A stretch of DNA of 64,000 nucleotides from Saprospirales bacterium (GTDB taxonomy: Bacteria; Bacteroidota; Bacteroidia; Chitinophagales; Saprospiraceae), in NCBI GenBank assembly GCA_007693915.1, contig RECS01000135.1:1-64000 (forward strand), given 5' to 3'. Every line of letters begins with the position of its first letter. Within the stretch, counting starts at the first letter, position 1. Below, in pieces: positions 42,878 through 50,850 of the stretch. The notes beneath the pieces were generated by a model. It was not told where the DNA came from. It saw nothing but the letters and a program-made list of their open reading frames with translations, and searched no databases. The position numbers and the translations under genes are program-made.

Positions 42878-44212
42878 ATGAGACTTATTTTTTTCATCAT
42901 TTCTTTGCTTTACTTTTTGCTCGCAGGAACAATTGGACACGGTCAGGAACAAGGCACTGTGCTATTTAAGGATGTTAAAATCTTTGATGGTACATCCTCA
43001 AGCTTATCTGCTGAGTCCAATGTATTGATAAAGGGCAATACCATTCAAAAGATCAGTCAAAATAAAATCTCAGTTGATGAAAACACCCTCATAATTGAAG
43101 GAAATGGCAAAACCTTAATGCCGGGCATGATAGATGCTCATGTCCATATGGCATTTGGCTCCATGACTATGACAGAAATGATGTGGGCCGGTCTTTCTGA
43201 GGAGTTTGTAATGAGCCGAGTAAGTGAGCAGGCAGAGCAAATGCTCATGCGTGGATTTACCGCAGTAAGAGATGCTGGAGGTCCTATTTTTCCTATCAAA
43301 GCTGCAATTGACAAAGGAAAGATGAAAGGTCCTAGAATATGGCCATCAGGAGCAACCATCAGTCAGACTTCCGGCCATGGTGATTTTAGAACACCTGATG
43401 AGCGATCCCGAAGGTTTTTTGGCAAGCCATCGAGAGCTGAAGAATTTGGGGCTACTTTTATAGCAGATGGACGGGATGAGGTTTTAGCCGCTACTAGAGA
43501 AAACCTTCGCTTTGGTGCAAGTCAGATTAAACTCATGGCAGGAGGTGGCACCTCCTCTGCTTATGACCCCATTGATGTTACACAGTACACTTTTGATGAG
43601 ATGAGAGCAGCAGTTGAAGCAGCTGAGGACTGGGGTACTTATGTAACAGTTCATGCCTATACACCAAGGGCAGTTCAGCGAGCAATTGATGCCGGCGTAA
43701 AATGCATAGATCATGGACAGCTTTTGGATAGACGATCCCTGAGAAAAATAAAGCGTAATAATATCTGGCTCAGTATGCAAGTGTTAGTTGAGTCTACTCC
43801 TGACATGGATCCTGCAAGATTGGAAAAAAGACGACCCATTATTGAAAATCAACCCAAAGTCTGGGAAATGGCAAAAAGAATGGGAGTAAAAGTAGCCTGG
43901 GGTACAGATTTTTTATTTGAACCGGATTTAATGGAATTACAAAATGAATACTTACTGAAGGTCAATCAATGGTACAGTCCCGCTGAAGTACTCAAAATAG
44001 CAACTCATGATAACGCACAATTACTCGCATTGTCTGGTTTGAGAAGCCCTTATCAGGGAAAATTGGGCGTGGTTAAGGAGGGAGCTTTGGCCGATCTTTT
44101 ACTCGTAGATGGTAACCCTATTGAGGACCTTTCTATAATCGCTCAACCGAAGGAGAAGTTTGTTATCATCATGAAGGATGGGGTAATATATAAGAATATA
44201 CTAGAAGATTAG
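42878..44212 (+). CDS. exported metal-dependent amidohydrolase (imidazolonepropionase-like/Xaa-Pro dipeptidase group)
   Basis: 444 residues. Signal peptide to about residue 22. Metal ligands are H88 and H90 in MIDAHVHMAFG, a probable carboxylated Lys in QIKLMAGGG, His in VTVHAY and IDHGQ, and Asp in AWGTDFL. Flanking beta-sandwich strands (LFKDVKIFDG, ADLLLVDGNP) are complete. This group hydrolyses dipeptides with C-terminal proline or Arg/Lys, or other amides; the true substrate is open. Confidence 0.9.
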   Translation: MRLIFFIISLLYFLLAGTIGHGQEQGTVLFKDVKIFDGTSSSLSAESNVLIKGNTIQKISQNKISVDENTLIIEGNGKTLMPGMIDAHVHMAFGSMTMTEMMWAGLSEEFVMSRVSEQAEQMLMRGFTAVRDAGGPIFPIKAAIDKGKMKGPRIWPSGATISQTSGHGDFRTPDERSRRFFGKPSRAEEFGATFIADGRDEVLAATRENLRFGASQIKLMAGGGTSSAYDPIDVTQYTFDEMRAAVEAAEDWGTYVTVHAYTPRAVQRAIDAGVKCIDHGQLLDRRSLRKIKRNNIWLSMQVLVESTPDMDPARLEKRRPIIENQPKVWEMAKRMGVKVAWGTDFLFEPDLMELQNEYLLKVNQWYSPAEVLKIATHDNAQLLALSGLRSPYQGKLGVVKEGALADLLLVDGNPIEDLSIIAQPKEKFVIIMKDGVIYKNILED

Positions 44213-44323
44213 CGACTTCAAACATTTATGTAATTTACCCCATTAGGTAGCTATATTTTACATTCGAGCTTATTGGCTATTGAATATTTGGTGTATATTT
44301 ACACTATACAACACTCAAATGCA

Positions 44324-45076
44324 ATGCGAAACCTAAACTTTTCTTTTATCCTTTTGCTGGTTTTACACCTTATTCCTCTTGATACAAAAAGTCAGGAAGG
44401 TCTCAGCAGTGGTTTGGAATTGGTTGGAGGGATAGGGGCTTCCTGGTTTGACAACTCTACCAAGGAAAATTACATGCAGATCTATAACAGTCAATTCAAC
44501 ACCAATATTGAATCTTTCCGGACTGAGGTCAAGCCCGGGACTTTTTTAACTGGAGAATTGAGGTTGTTTAATCAAGGAAATCGCTTTAGGTTCGCGGGTT
44601 ATGTTTCCTATTCTCAATACAGTGTGGTAACCCAATCCAATGTAGAGCGAACCTCTTTAGGCTGGACTCAACTAAAGGAAAAAAGGACGGGATCAAACTA
44701 TTTGTTTGGTATGGGCTTGAATTTCCAATATCTTGTTTTTCATCAAAACAATCACTATTTGTCGCCATTTCTTGGAATTGGCATAGAAAGGAATGTTTTT
44801 TACAGAATTCATTACGATCAGGAAATTAAGTTCAATCTTGGACAGGAGATCACAGCTAATCAATTAACGGAATACGGCAGGTACCGTTTATTGGAGCGTT
44901 TTTATTACGGTAGAATAGATGCAGGCTTTCATTACTTGTATTATACCGGAAGGATTAGTCCCTTTGCTGAATTAGGGGGAAGATACTTAACGAAAAGCAA
45001 GGAAAGTAGCCACCAATCATCGGAAAATTACTGGACTATGTACCTTAATTTAGGTCTTAGATTCAGTTTTAAATAA
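44324..45076 (+). CDS. outer-membrane beta-barrel protein of unknown function
   Basis: 250 residues from the ATG at 44324; an upstream TTG at 44273 adds a non-signal tail and is rejected. Signal peptide FSFILLLVLHLIPLDTKSQ. Repeated amphipathic strands (FRFAGYVSYSQYSVVTQS, NYLFGMGLNFQYLVFH, YYTGRISPFAELGGRYL) and a last strand YLNLGLRFSFK indicate a barrel. No family recognised. The next gene starts 7 bp later. Confidence 0.7.
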   Translation: MRNLNFSFILLLVLHLIPLDTKSQEGLSSGLELVGGIGASWFDNSTKENYMQIYNSQFNTNIESFRTEVKPGTFLTGELRLFNQGNRFRFAGYVSYSQYSVVTQSNVERTSLGWTQLKEKRTGSNYLFGMGLNFQYLVFHQNNHYLSPFLGIGIERNVFYRIHYDQEIKFNLGQEITANQLTEYGRYRLLERFYYGRIDAGFHYLYYTGRISPFAELGGRYLTKSKESSHQSSENYWTMYLNLGLRFSFK

Positions 45077-45083
45077 AATCACC

Positions 45084-46343
45084 ATGAGAAATCTTACCCT
45101 TTATTGTTTCACTTTTTGCCTCTTGTTTGTTTCCTGTAAAAAAACCGATGGGGATCTTATTCACTTGTCTGACAGTTTCCCGGTTTACTCTTCATCAGTT
45201 GTTGAAAAAGTGTGGGAAACTCAATTGGACTCCGTTAAACACGTTTTTTCAAGTCAAATAACTGAAGGGGTAATTTTTATCCATTCAATTGACTTTTTAA
45301 ATGCTGTGTCAGCAGAGAGTGGCGAGCTACTTTGGACAGCTGACTTCACATCAAACAGTTTATTTTTATCATCTGATTTTACCGTCAACTATTACAATGG
45401 TAAAATTTATTTTGCCAGCAATAATCATTGTAGCAATAAAATAGTAATATTAGACAAAAAAACAGGTGAATTAATTGAAACTTTATCGTTATCAGAAATC
45501 CCGGGTGTAGAAGGAAGTTGTAGCCATTTTTATATGATAGAGGATCAAATCTTTTTTTCCACTCACCGACCTAATGGAAGTTGGAGTGACAGATATAACT
45601 TTTCCTTTTTTCTTTATCAATATGATATCAGTAGTAATAGTCTTGACCTTTTATATTCAGACGATCTGGTTATCCGTAAATTAGATAATACGATCCATAC
45701 TGTACTAAATCATGAAGAAACCCACTTGTACTTTTCTTATTCAACAGGTTCGTTTGACGACCAAAATTTGATCATAGTTGAAGTACCTGTAGTAGGTGGC
45801 AGTGCAGAAAAGGTTTTGTTCTTTCCTCTTGGCTCTAGTCGTTTGCAACGTGGTCCATTTGTGATAAAAAATAAGGTACTAATAGCTATGTTTAAAAGAG
45901 CCAATCCTTATTTTATTGAAGCTTATGATTTAAATGATAGTGGAAAACTCATTTGGAGCCGAGGACATGCATCCTTTCCTGAAACTAGACTTCCCATTTT
46001 TATCCACCTGGATGAATTGTATGTAAAAGGTGTGGGCGGAAGCTCAAATTTAAGAAACATGAGCTTATACAACGGTTTAACTAGCTGGAGTAGAAGTTTC
46101 AGATTTGGTAATAACCTTAGTCAAACCCTAGATAATTTACCTATCGCAGTGATGACTTCCAGCAGATCTATGGGCGTGGTTGATTTAATAACAGGCAGTG
46201 TGCTTACTGTTCACGATATTATAGAAATCTCAGGCATAGAGGGAGATGTTTTTCGCGGATTAGAAGTGCCGGAAAAAGAGGGTAACCGGGTAATATTAAT
46301 CACCTTAAGAGGAAAAGTAATTTGTTTGGAGCTTCCCTTTTAA
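45084..46343 (+). CDS. lipoprotein with PQQ-like beta-propeller
   Basis: 419 residues. Lipobox LLFVSC18KK. The body has repeats of the PQQ/BamB type: DFLNAVSAESGELLWTADF, NKIVILDKKTGELIETL, SLYNGLTSWSRSF and MGVVDLITGSVLTVHDI, consistent with a seven- or eight-bladed propeller. Such proteins serve as scaffolds, but this one need not be BamB. Probably cotranscribed with the barrel gene just upstream. Confidence 0.75.
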   Translation: MRNLTLYCFTFCLLFVSCKKTDGDLIHLSDSFPVYSSSVVEKVWETQLDSVKHVFSSQITEGVIFIHSIDFLNAVSAESGELLWTADFTSNSLFLSSDFTVNYYNGKIYFASNNHCSNKIVILDKKTGELIETLSLSEIPGVEGSCSHFYMIEDQIFFSTHRPNGSWSDRYNFSFFLYQYDISSNSLDLLYSDDLVIRKLDNTIHTVLNHEETHLYFSYSTGSFDDQNLIIVEVPVVGGSAEKVLFFPLGSSRLQRGPFVIKNKVLIAMFKRANPYFIEAYDLNDSGKLIWSRGHASFPETRLPIFIHLDELYVKGVGGSSNLRNMSLYNGLTSWSRSFRFGNNLSQTLDNLPIAVMTSSRSMGVVDLITGSVLTVHDIIEISGIEGDVFRGLEVPEKEGNRVILITLRGKVICLELPF

Positions 46344-46455
46344 TTGCATCCTCAGGAACTCTGTATTCAGAAAAAGTTATATCTTAGTATTCTGTACTTT
46401 GTCAGTAAAAGTTAATACTTTTATACCATCTATAATTACCCAAAAAACACCAATT

Positions 46456-48450
46456 GTGGAATCAAAAAACATACTCATAACACTAGTCACTTATCTTGTG
46501 ATCGCCATAATCAGTCCTGCAACAGTAGTTGCGCAATGCGGTGGTGGGGGTCTTTGTCAGTTGTGTGACATCACTTCAGTCGCCGGAAATATTCAAGGTG
46601 GATCAGGAATTGATTCTATCAGTGTTTTTAATGACAATATTGTTCCCGGCGAAATGGGGGAAGCTTCTCCCCTATCCTTTGAGATGATATTGGGAGACAG
46701 CATGACTTTTGATCTGGAGGCTTCATATACCTGGCAACAAGGAGTAAATGTAAGTTGGATGCATGGATTCTCATTTACTAATCTTAGTGAATGGTGGGTA
46801 ATTGACGCCTTTTCTTCCTCCCGTGACAGCGGTTGGATATTTATGGAAGAAATTATTGGTAAGTGTAGTGGCAGATCCTACGGTCCCGGTTTTTTCTGGG
46901 ATCCTGTGGGCGATAACTGCCCGCCGGAGGGCAATCGCTCTCATTGGGATGGTGAAAATTGCACTCAGAATTTCAGGTGTGAAGGGGACCACGATTATTT
47001 AGTAGATGGTGATCCCTCTGACAACTGGGGTTTTAATTGCACTACGGATTGTCCTTCCTTTATTTTCCGCTTAGGATACATTGCCGAAAAAAGAGGAAAC
47101 GATACCCTTGAGCTTAGGTTTCAATTGGTAGAAGATGGGGAGACAGGAGCTTGGGAAAGTTCCAATAATTGTATATTTGAAGTAGTAGTTCCTGTTTACA
47201 TTACTGTTCATGACCCCAATTATCCCAAAGGGTCAGTTTTTTGTCAAGCTGAGCCCACTGAGATACTGGAGGTACTGAATGCAGAAACGGGCAGAATTTG
47301 GATGGATCGAAATTTAGGAGCGGAAAGAGTGGCTTATTTTTCAAGAGACAGACAGGGCTACGGTGATTTGTACCAGTGGGGTAGATTTTCTGATGGGCAT
47401 CAATGTAGGGATTCGGAAACGATAGATGAATTAGCTGATTTGAATCAGCCTGGTCATCCTTATTTTATCATCAATGCTGATAGCCTGCGGGATTGGAGGA
47501 CTGCTACCAATAATGATTTGTGGCAAAGGTTGAATAAGGTGAATAATCCTTGTCCAGAGGACTTTCGCCCTCCTACTATGGCTGAATGGATGGAAGAAGT
47601 AAACACCTGGACAGGCAGGGGCGCACAGGCTGCTATCAGTTCTACATTATCCTTACCCTTGTCAGGGATCAGAACTGTTCGAGGAGATGTTGCTCACGCT
47701 GATAGGTGGGGTCAGTATTGGAGCTCCACCACAAGTGGTAGTCAGTCTCAGACTTTACTTTTTACGGGGAATATGGTTTTAGAACGTTCTTCTCCAAGGG
47801 CTCAGGGGTTACCTGTGCGCTGTATAAAAGACGATGGACCTTTTGCTTCAGTAAATTTAAACAAAACAGCCTCCCCCACAGTATTCAGCGGAGTCAACCA
47901 AATAGTTACCTTTTCTTTTGAGATAACAAATAATGGTGAAACGCCACTTGAAGATTTGATCATAACAGATGCGGATTTTGGCTGGACTTTCGGACCTGTA
48001 GATCTGGAACCCGGCCAATCAACTACCTTCTTTCGGGCTTACTTTACTACTCTTCAGGATATCCTCAATGGGGGTATCAGCAATCATGCTGAAGTAAGTG
48101 GTATTTCTGATGAGGGTGAGGAAGTGTTTGCTGAGGATGAGGTGTTTGTTGCTTTTCAGCCTGAATCACCTACGACGGAGATAAATGCCTCTGATTATTC
48201 AGTTCCAGAGATAAGGATCTTTCCCAACCCAACTTCAGGAAGGGTAACTTTAGAGTTTAGCGAATACCGAATTGGTGAGACATACCAACTGAAAGTTATA
48301 AATAATCAGGGCCGACTTATACAAACTGAAAAGATTGAATCCCAAAGCTCAGAATTAACTCTAAACCATTTAAGTCCCGGTTGGTATTTGTTAAGCATCT
48401 ACGATAGCAAAAAAATATTGATAAATTGGGAATATCTGATTATTCACTAA
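46456..48450 (+). CDS. T9SS protein with FISUMP domain (paralogue 1)
   Basis: 664 residues with a GTG start at 46456, which gives a clean signal peptide (NILITLVTYLVIAIISPATVVAQ); a TTG at 46399 is the alternative. Residues about 30-265 form a Cys-rich region with DGENCTQNF. A FISUMP domain (Fibrobacter succinogenes major-domain type) spans 275-458: IWMDRNLGAERVA, GDLYQWGRFSDGHQCR, PCPEDFRPPTMAEW, YWSSTTSG, LPVRCIKDD. A conserved-repeat beta-sandwich (ITNNGETPLEDLIITD, about 470-570) follows, then the type A sorting domain (IRIFPNPTSGRVTLEF). First of three tandem FISUMP genes. Its stop lies in a 9-bp inverted repeat. Confidence 0.85.
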   Translation: MESKNILITLVTYLVIAIISPATVVAQCGGGGLCQLCDITSVAGNIQGGSGIDSISVFNDNIVPGEMGEASPLSFEMILGDSMTFDLEASYTWQQGVNVSWMHGFSFTNLSEWWVIDAFSSSRDSGWIFMEEIIGKCSGRSYGPGFFWDPVGDNCPPEGNRSHWDGENCTQNFRCEGDHDYLVDGDPSDNWGFNCTTDCPSFIFRLGYIAEKRGNDTLELRFQLVEDGETGAWESSNNCIFEVVVPVYITVHDPNYPKGSVFCQAEPTEILEVLNAETGRIWMDRNLGAERVAYFSRDRQGYGDLYQWGRFSDGHQCRDSETIDELADLNQPGHPYFIINADSLRDWRTATNNDLWQRLNKVNNPCPEDFRPPTMAEWMEEVNTWTGRGAQAAISSTLSLPLSGIRTVRGDVAHADRWGQYWSSTTSGSQSQTLLFTGNMVLERSSPRAQGLPVRCIKDDGPFASVNLNKTASPTVFSGVNQIVTFSFEITNNGETPLEDLIITDADFGWTFGPVDLEPGQSTTFFRAYFTTLQDILNGGISNHAEVSGISDEGEEVFAEDEVFVAFQPESPTTEINASDYSVPEIRIFPNPTSGRVTLEFSEYRIGETYQLKVINNQGRLIQTEKIESQSSELTLNHLSPGWYLLSIYDSKKILINWEYLIIH

Positions 48451-48483
48451 TGATATAAGTGTTCATAGAACAGAATCATTAGT
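48446..48483. repeat. 9-bp inverted repeat overlapping a stop codon
   Basis: ACTAATGAT (48446-48454) pairs perfectly with ATCATTAGT (48475-48483) across a 20-base loop; the stop TAA of the FISUMP gene is within the left arm. No T-run follows, so it is a weak candidate for a terminator or processing site. Confidence 0.5.
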
Positions 48484-48621
48484 TATTAAAACAGACTGTA
48501 TTGATTGGTTTTTTCCTAAGTAATCAAATTTTTATTTTTGAAAAAGGTGTACTTTTTGTTGTAAAGCTTACAATAATAATTTTTTTTGTATCTTAGTCAT
48601 TTAATCAAAACACATTACATC

Positions 48622-50775
48622 ATGAAAAGCAAATTATTTACTCTCATTTTACTAGTTTTATCGGGGTTTTTAACCCCTTTTATCGTTGGGCAGAATTCAA
48701 ATTTTACAGAAGTATATAATGGGTTTTCAACTCAAGAAAACACTAGCATTGCCCAGGATTACCTCCCATATTATTACAATCATGCAGAAGTGATTTGTGG
48801 TTTACATGCAGCAACAGGATTTGGGTTTAACATGGGACCTGAAATATTAAAGGAACCTTTCCCCGGTTGTACGCACTGTTGTACAATGGAAAATCCGCAA
48901 TGGTTGGTATTTGTCGGAGGACCCTCTATTGATAATAAAATCTCCATTGAAATCAGTATTTCAGATTGCTTTTTAAATCAGGGTGTGCAGATTGCAATGT
49001 ATAAATTACCATGTGACACTGAATTTGACCCAACTGAGCAAAGCATTGGTCTATTGCCTACTAATGAAATGCTAATTTCAGAATGTCAAGATGGCGTGTC
49101 CCTTCCTATGCAAGGAACTTTTCTTCTCGAACTTAATGGAATTGAAGAGGGATCTCTTTATGGTATAATGGTAGATGGTTGGGTTGGTGATCAGTGCTGG
49201 ATAGAGATACTAGAGGTTAGAGAAGGTGGAGATCCCCCTCAACTTGGTGGAAATCCCAACAGCCCAATTTATGAAAATCTAGGTTGGGGTGAAGACACGC
49301 TGTGCATCATGCCTCAGGGATCAGTTTTTCGTTTGGAAGATAAAATTACGGCTGCCTGCTCATATAATTGGACATTAGAAAATCTTGAAACCTCCGAAAA
49401 GTCTTCACTTGAATCCCTTGGATCAGGGATTGCAACATTAGTTCATTTTCCCGATGCCGGAAGGTATGAAGTTTGCGTTACCGTTTCAAATGCTTGTGAT
49501 ACCAGTTCGACAGCTTGTAGGATGGTAACAGTAATCACAAATGATGATATTCTTGAACATCCCGAAAGTATTATCGTAGAGGAAACTGAAGATGCACTTT
49601 TTGAAGTGGTTTCAACGGTGCCGGGTGCAACTTATCAATGGCAGGCTGATTTTGGTCAGGGATTTCAAAATTTATCTCAAGGAAATCCATTTTTTGGAGT
49701 CAATAGTCCTAACCTCCTGATCAGAAATGTTTCCCAAAATTTAGATGGACTCATTCTAAGATGCCTCGTGTTAGTTGATAACTGCAGTAGTATTTCAGAT
49801 GAAGCCATTTTAAATGTAAGATCAATTTATCCTCCCGATGCAAAACACTGTACTTTTGGTCCTACTCAGGTAGTTGAGGTCGTTAATCCTATAACCGGAA
49901 GAATTTGGATGGATAGGAATCTGGGAGCGCAAAGACGGGCATTTATCCCCAGAGATAAAAGGGCCTTTGGAGACCTATATCAATGGGGCAGGTTTTCTGA
50001 CGGTCATCAATGTCGTAACTCACCTGATACTTTGAGGTTGTCTGAAACCAATCGACCTGAACATGGACATTTTATTGTGAGTAATGATTTTCCTCAGGAT
50101 TGGAGAACTGAGCGGTCAGATGAACTCTGGGATGGTATTGATGCAGAAAATAATCCATGTCCGGATGGATTTCGAGTTCCTACTATATCAGAATGGAGGG
50201 AAGAAGTAGGCAGTGCAGGAACTATTGGTACTGCTTTAACAGGGACTTCATGGCTTTATTTACCGCTTGCCGGAATGCGACAGCCTAATGGCAATCAAAG
50301 ATTTGAAGGTATCTGGGGTTTTTATTGGAGTAGTACAGTAGCCGGAGACAGATCACAAGCTTTATCTTTTACAGGAAATTTTATTTTGCCACAATCTTCT
50401 ACAAGAGCATCCGGCTATGCGGTCAGGTGTATAAAAGAAGATGTTACACTTACTGATGATTCCCCTAGAGAAACCCTTTGGGAAATAGAAGAATCAAAAG
50501 CTATTCAATCAAACACTTTTACCAATGGTTTAGAAATCTTAGTTTATCCTAACCCTACTACCGGAGTGGTCAATTTAAAAATTGGAGGAATTCCGGAAGA
50601 AGGCGGTTTTCAAATCAGAGTGATTGATGTTATAGGGAAAGAAGTATTAAGATTTGTTACCACTGATAATTTAATTAGTCTTAATCTTAATTCGCTGCAA
50701 TCAGGAATCTATTTTATTCAAATATCCGGAATAGAAGGGGACGTTTTTGGAATTGAAAGGCTCTTAATTAAATAA
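48622..50775 (+). CDS. T9SS protein with FISUMP domain (paralogue 2)
   Basis: 717 residues from the ATG at 48622 (an upstream TTG at 48586 is unlikely). Signal peptide to FIVGQ. Module 1 (about 50-195) starts YYYNHAEVICGLHAATGF and ends YGIMVDGWVGDQCWIEILEV. It is followed by a PKD-like and an Ig-like segment (about 215-400; ATYQWQADFGQGFQNL). The FISUMP domain is at about 420-605, and the type A sorting domain (VYPNPTTGVVNLKI) from about 641. The modules match those of paralogue 3 in the same order. No catalytic motif; surface protein. Confidence 0.88.
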   Translation: MKSKLFTLILLVLSGFLTPFIVGQNSNFTEVYNGFSTQENTSIAQDYLPYYYNHAEVICGLHAATGFGFNMGPEILKEPFPGCTHCCTMENPQWLVFVGGPSIDNKISIEISISDCFLNQGVQIAMYKLPCDTEFDPTEQSIGLLPTNEMLISECQDGVSLPMQGTFLLELNGIEEGSLYGIMVDGWVGDQCWIEILEVREGGDPPQLGGNPNSPIYENLGWGEDTLCIMPQGSVFRLEDKITAACSYNWTLENLETSEKSSLESLGSGIATLVHFPDAGRYEVCVTVSNACDTSSTACRMVTVITNDDILEHPESIIVEETEDALFEVVSTVPGATYQWQADFGQGFQNLSQGNPFFGVNSPNLLIRNVSQNLDGLILRCLVLVDNCSSISDEAILNVRSIYPPDAKHCTFGPTQVVEVVNPITGRIWMDRNLGAQRRAFIPRDKRAFGDLYQWGRFSDGHQCRNSPDTLRLSETNRPEHGHFIVSNDFPQDWRTERSDELWDGIDAENNPCPDGFRVPTISEWREEVGSAGTIGTALTGTSWLYLPLAGMRQPNGNQRFEGIWGFYWSSTVAGDRSQALSFTGNFILPQSSTRASGYAVRCIKEDVTLTDDSPRETLWEIEESKAIQSNTFTNGLEILVYPNPTTGVVNLKIGGIPEEGGFQIRVIDVIGKEVLRFVTTDNLISLNLNSLQSGIYFIQISGIEGDVFGIERLLIK

Positions 50776-50850
50776 AGAGATGCTTTATTGTTTGTTGAAG
50801 TAAAGATATTTAGCTTTTTGAGTAGTTTTTTCAATTTTTTATCAAAAATT

